From Paracoccaceae bacterium (GTDB lineage Bacteria; Pseudomonadota; Alphaproteobacteria; Rhodobacterales; Rhodobacteraceae): a stretch of DNA of 64,000 bases. The stretch lies in contig JAIXPH010000055.1 of NCBI GenBank assembly GCA_027486345.1, positions 1-64,000 of the forward strand, in the 5' to 3' direction. Positions 60,558 to 64,000 of the stretch are shown here, piece after piece; positions within the stretch are counted from its first letter, which is position 1, and every line of letters starts with the position of its first letter. The translations under genes and the position numbers were made by a program. The notes under the pieces are model-generated. The model was not told the origin of the DNA. It made no database searches and worked only from the letters and a program-made list of their open reading frames with translations.

Positions 60558-60872
60558 ATGGATATCAACCTGAATTCGATGTCGCTGAAGGAGCTGAAAG
60601 ACCTTCAGGGGCAGGTCTCGCGCGCTATCGCGTCATTCGAGGACCGCAAAAAGAAGGAAGCGTTGGCCGAGTTGGAAGAGAAGGCCCGTGAAATGGGCTT
60701 TTCCCTTGCCGAACTGACCGGCGCACAAATTCCGCGCAAACGCGCTCCGGCTGGCGCCAAATACGCCAATCCGGCCAATCGGTCGGAAACCTGGTCGGGT
60801 CGTGGCCGCAAACCGCGCTGGTTTGCAGAAGCCATCGCGCAGGGCCGTTCGCCTGACGAATTGTCGGTCTGA
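60558..60872 (+). CDS. hvrA: H-NS family protein HvrA
   Basis: A 104-residue protein. The N-terminal coiled coil (SLKELKDLQGQVSRAIASFEDRKKKEALAELEEKAREMG) mediates oligomerisation. The C-terminal core RSETWSGRGRKPRWFAEAIAQGRSPDEL contains the AT-hook-like GRGRKPRW motif. HvrA controls photosynthesis and nitrogen-fixation genes in Rhodobacter. The position after regA is the same as in R. capsulatus. Confidence 0.92.
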   Translation: MDINLNSMSLKELKDLQGQVSRAIASFEDRKKKEALAELEEKAREMGFSLAELTGAQIPRKRAPAGAKYANPANRSETWSGRGRKPRWFAEAIAQGRSPDELSV

Positions 60873-60876
60873 CCGG

Positions 60877-61749
60877 TCAGGCTGCCGAGAGCAGCCAATC
60901 CGCAAAGGCCCGGGCCGATGGGGATAACCGGCCCGGTGTGCGGACCAGAAAATAGGCGGGCAGCCGGTCACGGCTGTCATGCACCACCACCAGTCGGCCC
61001 GCTGCCACGTCATTTTCCAGCAGCGCCAGACTTTCCACCACTAGACCCAGTCCCTGCCGCGCGGCGGCGATGGCCAATTCCTCGGTCGCCATATCGGTGC
61101 GGCTGAGGCTGGAGGGGTCCAGTCCCAGACTGCGCAGATAATTGTCCTGCTCTGGCCAATCTCGCGCCAGCACCCAATCCGCCGCCGCCAGATCCGCCGT
61201 GGTCAAGGCTGCGCCTTGCACCATGTCGGGTGAGGCCGCCACCGCCAAGCGGGCAGAGGCAAGGAACGTCGCCTCCAGCCCCGGCCATTTGCCGTCGCCG
61301 TAGCGGATCGCCAGATCGACCCCTTCGGCACGCAGGTCCACAAGACGGGGATCGGGATGCAGTGACACGCCGATGTCGGGATGTCGGTTCCAGAAGTCGC
61401 GCAGACGCGGCATCAGCCATTGCGCGGCAAAGCCTGCGGTGAGGGACACCCGCACCGGGCGGTCGGCCTGATCGGCGCGCAGATCGGTCACGGCGGTGGC
61501 GATGGTGGCAAAGCCGTCGCGCAGGGCGGTGGCCAGACGCGCGCCCTCGGGCGTCAGGGCCATGCCCCGCCCCTGCCGGGCGACAAGGCGCAGGCCCAAA
61601 TCCTCTTCCAGCGTGCGGACCTGCTGGGCGATGGCGGGGTGGGTCACGTTCAGCACCCGCGCTGCCTGTGACAGGCTGCCATGTTCGGCCACCGCCGCAA
61701 AGGCGCGCAGGGCAGAGAGCGGGGGCAGGGCGCGCCAATCCAAGGTCAT
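60877..61749 (-). CDS. LysR family transcriptional regulator (GcvA-like)
   Basis: A 290-residue regulator. The N-terminal HTH is ALRAFAAVAEHGSLSQAARVLNVTHPAIAQQVRTLEEDLGLRLVAR. The ligand domain has VRVSLTAGFAAQWLMPRLRDFWNRHPDIGV, as in the GcvA/AmpR group. It converges on hvrA (4 bp gap) and sits at the position of HvrB in R. capsulatus, a LysR regulator of ahcY; orthology is possible but not shown, and no ahcY is adjacent here. Confidence 0.85.
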   Translation of the reverse strand: MTLDWRALPPLSALRAFAAVAEHGSLSQAARVLNVTHPAIAQQVRTLEEDLGLRLVARQGRGMALTPEGARLATALRDGFATIATAVTDLRADQADRPVRVSLTAGFAAQWLMPRLRDFWNRHPDIGVSLHPDPRLVDLRAEGVDLAIRYGDGKWPGLEATFLASARLAVAASPDMVQGAALTTADLAAADWVLARDWPEQDNYLRSLGLDPSSLSRTDMATEELAIAAARQGLGLVVESLALLENDVAAGRLVVVHDSRDRLPAYFLVRTPGRLSPSARAFADWLLSAA

Positions 61750-61750
61750 A

Positions 61751-61767
61751 TGTAAGCCTGACTTACA
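61751..61767. promoter_or_regulatory. LysR-type operator palindrome
   Basis: TGTAAG-cctga-CTTACA is a perfect 6+6 palindrome with the T-N11-A pattern of LysR-type binding sites. It begins one base from the lysR start codon and faces the divergent small ORF. It is probably the autoregulatory site. Confidence 0.65.
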
Positions 61768-61847
61768 GTGCGAAAACTATTCCTGAGTCGGAATTGCCCA
61801 ATGAAAGGCGTATAGCCACGGCACGGCAAGCAAAAAGGAGTTAGCCC

Positions 61848-61934
61848 ATGTTACAGATTTTCGCACAGGCCCTGTTGTTGACAGTGCAGCGTCCGGCCCC
61901 GATTGGCCCCCATACCGCCAAGCGCCGGGGTTAA
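61848..61934 (+). CDS. 28-residue small ORF divergent from lysR
   Basis: ATG 61848 to TAA 61932-61934, preceded by AAAAAGGAGTTAGCCC, a strong ribosome binding site at the right distance. It encodes MLQIFAQALLLTVQRPAP followed by IGPHTAKRRG: a short hydrophobic start and a basic Pro-rich end. It is not recognised. It could be a leader peptide or small membrane-associated protein under LysR control. Its stop overlaps the convergent HD-domain gene's stop. Confidence 0.45.
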   Translation: MLQIFAQALLLTVQRPAPIGPHTAKRRG

Positions 61935-62527
61935 GGCGTGCAGTCCGACAGCAGTTCCCCATGTCGTGACACATAGTCCGCCCGCACTTCTGCGGGCGGG
62001 CGCAACCTGATTTCCAGACCGCGCAAGAGCAGCGCATCGGGCTTGCCAAAGAACTCATCCGCCTCGGCCCGTGAAAACCCCGCGATCTCAACCGCTTCGG
62101 CCCATGCCGACACGCGATCCGCCGCCTTGATCGCGGCCTTGATCGGTGCGGGCAATTCGGCAGGCAGGCCAAAGCGCAGATGCACCGCCGCCGTCAGACG
62201 CGCATCCAGCACCGCATAGCCCGGACCCACCGCCGATTTCACCGGGCTGATCATGTCGCCGATGACATATTCCGGCGCGTCATGCAGCAAGGCCGCCAGA
62301 CGCCAGCGCGCCGCGATGCCGGGATTGGCGCGGGCGAACAGGCGTTCCACCAGAAGGGAATGTTCGGCCACCGAATAGGCATAATCGCCCCGCGTCTGTC
62401 CGTTCCAGCGCGCGACAAAGGCCAGACCATGGGCGATGTCCTCGACCTCGATGTCCATCGGCGTGGGGTCCAGCAGGTCCAGCCTGCGGCCCGAAAGCAT
62501 GCGCTGCCACGCGCGGGGGTGTTTCAT
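61931..62527 (-). CDS. HD-domain protein, YfbR-like 5'-deoxynucleotidase
   Basis: A 198-residue HD-family phosphohydrolase. The metal ligands are in YSVAEHSLLVERLF (H), LLHDAPEYVIGDM (HD) and IKAADRVSAWAEAVE (D). This pattern fits the YfbR-like dNMP hydrolases. The start ATG 62525-62527 (MKHPRAWQRM) is favoured; the longer upstream frame overlaps the DUF2853 gene and looks non-coding. Confidence 0.82.
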   Translation of the reverse strand: MKHPRAWQRMLSGRRLDLLDPTPMDIEVEDIAHGLAFVARWNGQTRGDYAYSVAEHSLLVERLFARANPGIAARWRLAALLHDAPEYVIGDMISPVKSAVGPGYAVLDARLTAAVHLRFGLPAELPAPIKAAIKAADRVSAWAEAVEIAGFSRAEADEFFGKPDALLLRGLEIRLRPPAEVRADYVSRHGELLSDCTP

Positions 62528-62669
62528 GTCGGTCCGGGGGTTGGTGGAATAGGTGGAGGACCATAGCCGCCCGCCCCGCCCGCGATCAAGCCCGCCGCCG
62601 CCAAAAGCCTTGCGGGAACGCTGCAGCGCTTTAGGCTTGCCCCGTGTCTTTAACCCGTGGGGGCTGATC

Positions 62670-63011
62670 ATGAGCAAGCGTGACGAACTGGTGGCGAAAT
62701 ATGCCGAAGACCTGAAGACCAAGTGCAAGATGGTGCCTGACCTTGCGCTGTTGGAAAAGGTGACCATCGGCTGCGGCCCGGCGATCTACAGCGCCGATGC
62801 CGAAACCCTCGCGGCCTCTGACCCCGAAGAACTGGCCCGCGTGCGACAGAACTTCCTGATCAAGAAGCTGGGCCTGAAAGACGATGAAAAACTGACCGAG
62901 GCGCTGGACGCCGCCATCGACATCTATGGCCGGTCAGAGCGCAACAAGTATCGCGCCGTGGTCTACTACATGCTGGTCAAGCACTTCGGCAAAGAAGCGG
63001 TTTATGCCTGA
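62670..63011 (+). CDS. DUF2853 family protein
   Basis: A 113-residue soluble helical protein, MSKRDELVAKYAEDLKTKC through YYMLVKHFGKEAVYA. ASDPEELARVRQNFLIKKLGLKDDEKLTEAL is the conserved core of DUF2853. Function unknown. No operon partner is seen. Confidence 0.85.
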   Translation: MSKRDELVAKYAEDLKTKCKMVPDLALLEKVTIGCGPAIYSADAETLAASDPEELARVRQNFLIKKLGLKDDEKLTEALDAAIDIYGRSERNKYRAVVYYMLVKHFGKEAVYA

Positions 63012-63150
63012 TTGACGCAAAGCCTAAGGTTTTAGGGGCTATGGCTTTGAGTGGCCCACGGTTTCGATCTATGGTGATCCCTACGGGCAGGACGCCCCGG
63101 ACCCTTTGATTTCGAAACACGTGTGGTGCTTGGGGGCACGTGTGGGTGGA

Positions 63151-63183
63151 AGGAGGGTCCCGTTGTGGGTTCGGGGCCCTCCT
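63151..63183. terminator. inverted repeat between DUF2853 and DUF1761 genes
   Basis: AGGAGGG (63151-63157) and CCCTCCT (63177-63183) form a 7-bp stem around a G-rich loop. Between two convergent genes, so it may terminate both. A U tract is weak. Confidence 0.45.
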
Positions 63184-63197
63184 GACTTTCAGGGGCT

Positions 63198-63596
63198 TCA
63201 GAACAGCGTCAGGATCAAGCCCATCACCGTACAGCCAAGGATGGCATAGCCGCCGTCGATCACCATCAGCGCCGTCTTGCGCATGGAATAGCCGTAGCAG
63301 AGCACCAGCCACGGGGTGATCAGGAAGGCTCCGATGCCGAAGCCGCCCATGATCCCCTCGATTGGGGTATCCAGCGCCGACATGGCAAAGACGTGGCGCA
63401 TCATGCCCGCCACCAAGAGCGTGCAGACAAAGCCGATGATGAAGGGGCGCACCCCGTTATCGCCGCCCACTGGCCGCCCATTGGGGCCCAGCGGCAGGCC
63501 CGTCGCCGCAAGCCATGGCTTTGACAGCGTCATGTAATAGGCCGCGCCAAGGGCATAGGCCCCGACGGTGGCCGCCAGAACTTGCAGAAATCCCAT
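63198..63596 (-). CDS. DUF1761 membrane protein
   Basis: A 132-residue protein with four hydrophobic segments (VLAATVGAYALGAAYYMTL, PFIIGFVCTLLVAGMMRHVF, GGFGIGAFLITPWLVLCYGYS and DGGYAILGCTVMGLILTL). The YMTLSKPWLAATG segment is typical of DUF1761. Function unknown. Confidence 0.82.
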   Translation of the reverse strand: MGFLQVLAATVGAYALGAAYYMTLSKPWLAATGLPLGPNGRPVGGDNGVRPFIIGFVCTLLVAGMMRHVFAMSALDTPIEGIMGGFGIGAFLITPWLVLCYGYSMRKTALMVIDGGYAILGCTVMGLILTLF

Positions 63597-63641
63597 GTGT
63601 CCCTCCGGTTGGTTTTTCCGGTCAGGATGCGCCCGTTTGCG

Positions 63642-64000
63642 CTAGGCGTCCAGCCCGCCCAATCGGCAGATGATCTCCCACTCCGCCCCCGTCACGGGCT
63701 GCACCGACAGGCGGCTGTTGTTGATCAGCACCATGGCTTCCAGCCCCGGTTGGACCTTGCAGGTGTCAAGGCTGACAGGACGGGCAAAGGGCATCACGGC
63801 GCGGACGCAGACGCAATCCCAGCGCGGATCGTCGGTGGTGCTGTCAGGGGCGCTTTCGCGGATCACTTCCATGATCCCGACCACGGCCTTGCCGATGTTG
63901 GAGTGGTAAAAGAATCCCCGGTCGCCGACCTTCATCGCGCGCATGTTATTGCGGGCCTGATAGTTGCGGACGCCGGTCCATTCCTCTCCGGCCACGCCCT
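63642..64000 (-). CDS. EVE domain-containing protein, 5' end beyond the window
   Basis: The visible ~119 residues read VAGEEWTGVRNYQARNNMRAMKVGDRGFFYHSNIGKAVVGIMEV and end WEIICRLGGLDA. This is the EVE fold (PUA-like, binds modified bases or nucleotides). In complete members this region follows MxYWLFKSEP-xx-W-xx-L, so about 25-30 residues are missing at the right edge. The frame is open to the last base of the window. Confidence 0.85.
   Translation of the reverse strand, partial: GVAGEEWTGVRNYQARNNMRAMKVGDRGFFYHSNIGKAVVGIMEVIRESAPDSTTDDPRWDCVCVRAVMPFARPVSLDTCKVQPGLEAMVLINNSRLSVQPVTGAEWEIICRLGGLDA

Overview
The window is GC-rich DNA from an alphaproteobacterium, most likely a member of the Rhodobacterales (Rhodobacteraceae/Paracoccaceae). 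The strongest pointers are the regB-senC-regA-hvrA redox regulatory locus at the right end, a CcrM-type adenine methyltransferase with GANTC sites in its own upstream region, AddAB instead of RecBCD, the AmgK/MurU cell-wall recycling pair, and a carboxynorspermidine polyamine pathway. Genus cannot be set from this sequence alone.

Layout. 0-0.5 kb: the 5' part of an IS5-type element that has cut into an AT-rich membrane-protein gene. 0.5-7 kb: a flavoprotein, a two-gene SDR/enoyl-CoA hydratase operon, a DUF2125 secreted protein, a TldD/PmbA protein and an inositol-phosphatase-family enzyme. 7-16 kb: acyl-CoA dehydrogenase, aldo/keto reductase, a DEAD-box helicase with a long repetitive tail, a soluble MCP-hairpin/Cache protein, and the lipid A/Kdo operon DUF4170-waaA-lpxK. 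16-24.3 kb: an accessory block with a GMC oxidoreductase operon that includes an unfamiliar His-motif membrane protein, facing a Sel1/YtkA-like/di-haem peroxidase operon, then an EF-hand-bearing autotransporter. 24.9-27.3 kb: carboxynorspermidine dehydrogenase and decarboxylase. 27.4-38.1 kb: a membrane-tethered winged-helix protein, rnhB, ccrM, a DUF421 protein, a secreted repeat protein, a TetR regulator, alkB, mutY, a DciA-like protein, dsbA-like and CaiB/BaiF genes. 38.3-44.3 kb: an EEP nuclease, tRNA-Lys, dapF-mtaB, a compact Ro60-like (TROVE) protein and a lipoprotein hydrolase. 44.4-47.5 kb: hslV and hslU separated by an antisense BrnT/BrnA toxin-antitoxin pair, with a nonsense codon in hslU, then trxA. 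47.5-57.6 kb: a minus-strand run of PAS protein, tsaE, amgK, murU, addB and addA, most of them overlapping. 57.7-60.9 kb: regB, divergent from senC-regA-hvrA. 60.9-64 kb: a LysR regulator with an operator-like palindrome, a 28-residue small ORF, an HD-domain protein, DUF2853, DUF1761 and the start-truncated end of an EVE-domain gene.

Most of the window is ordinary chromosomal housekeeping sequence in tight ATGA-overlapping operons. The places that look unusual are: the disrupted hslU with the toxin-antitoxin module inserted between hslV and hslU; the shortened TROVE protein with a degraded metal site, next to a 73-nt region predicted to fold strongly; the 16-24 kb oxidoreductase/di-haem/autotransporter block; the three GANTC sites before ccrM; and an apparent inversion that would have split a cysQ-like/DUF4170/waaA/lpxK operon. 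No rRNA genes, CRISPR arrays, prophage or plasmid functions were found.
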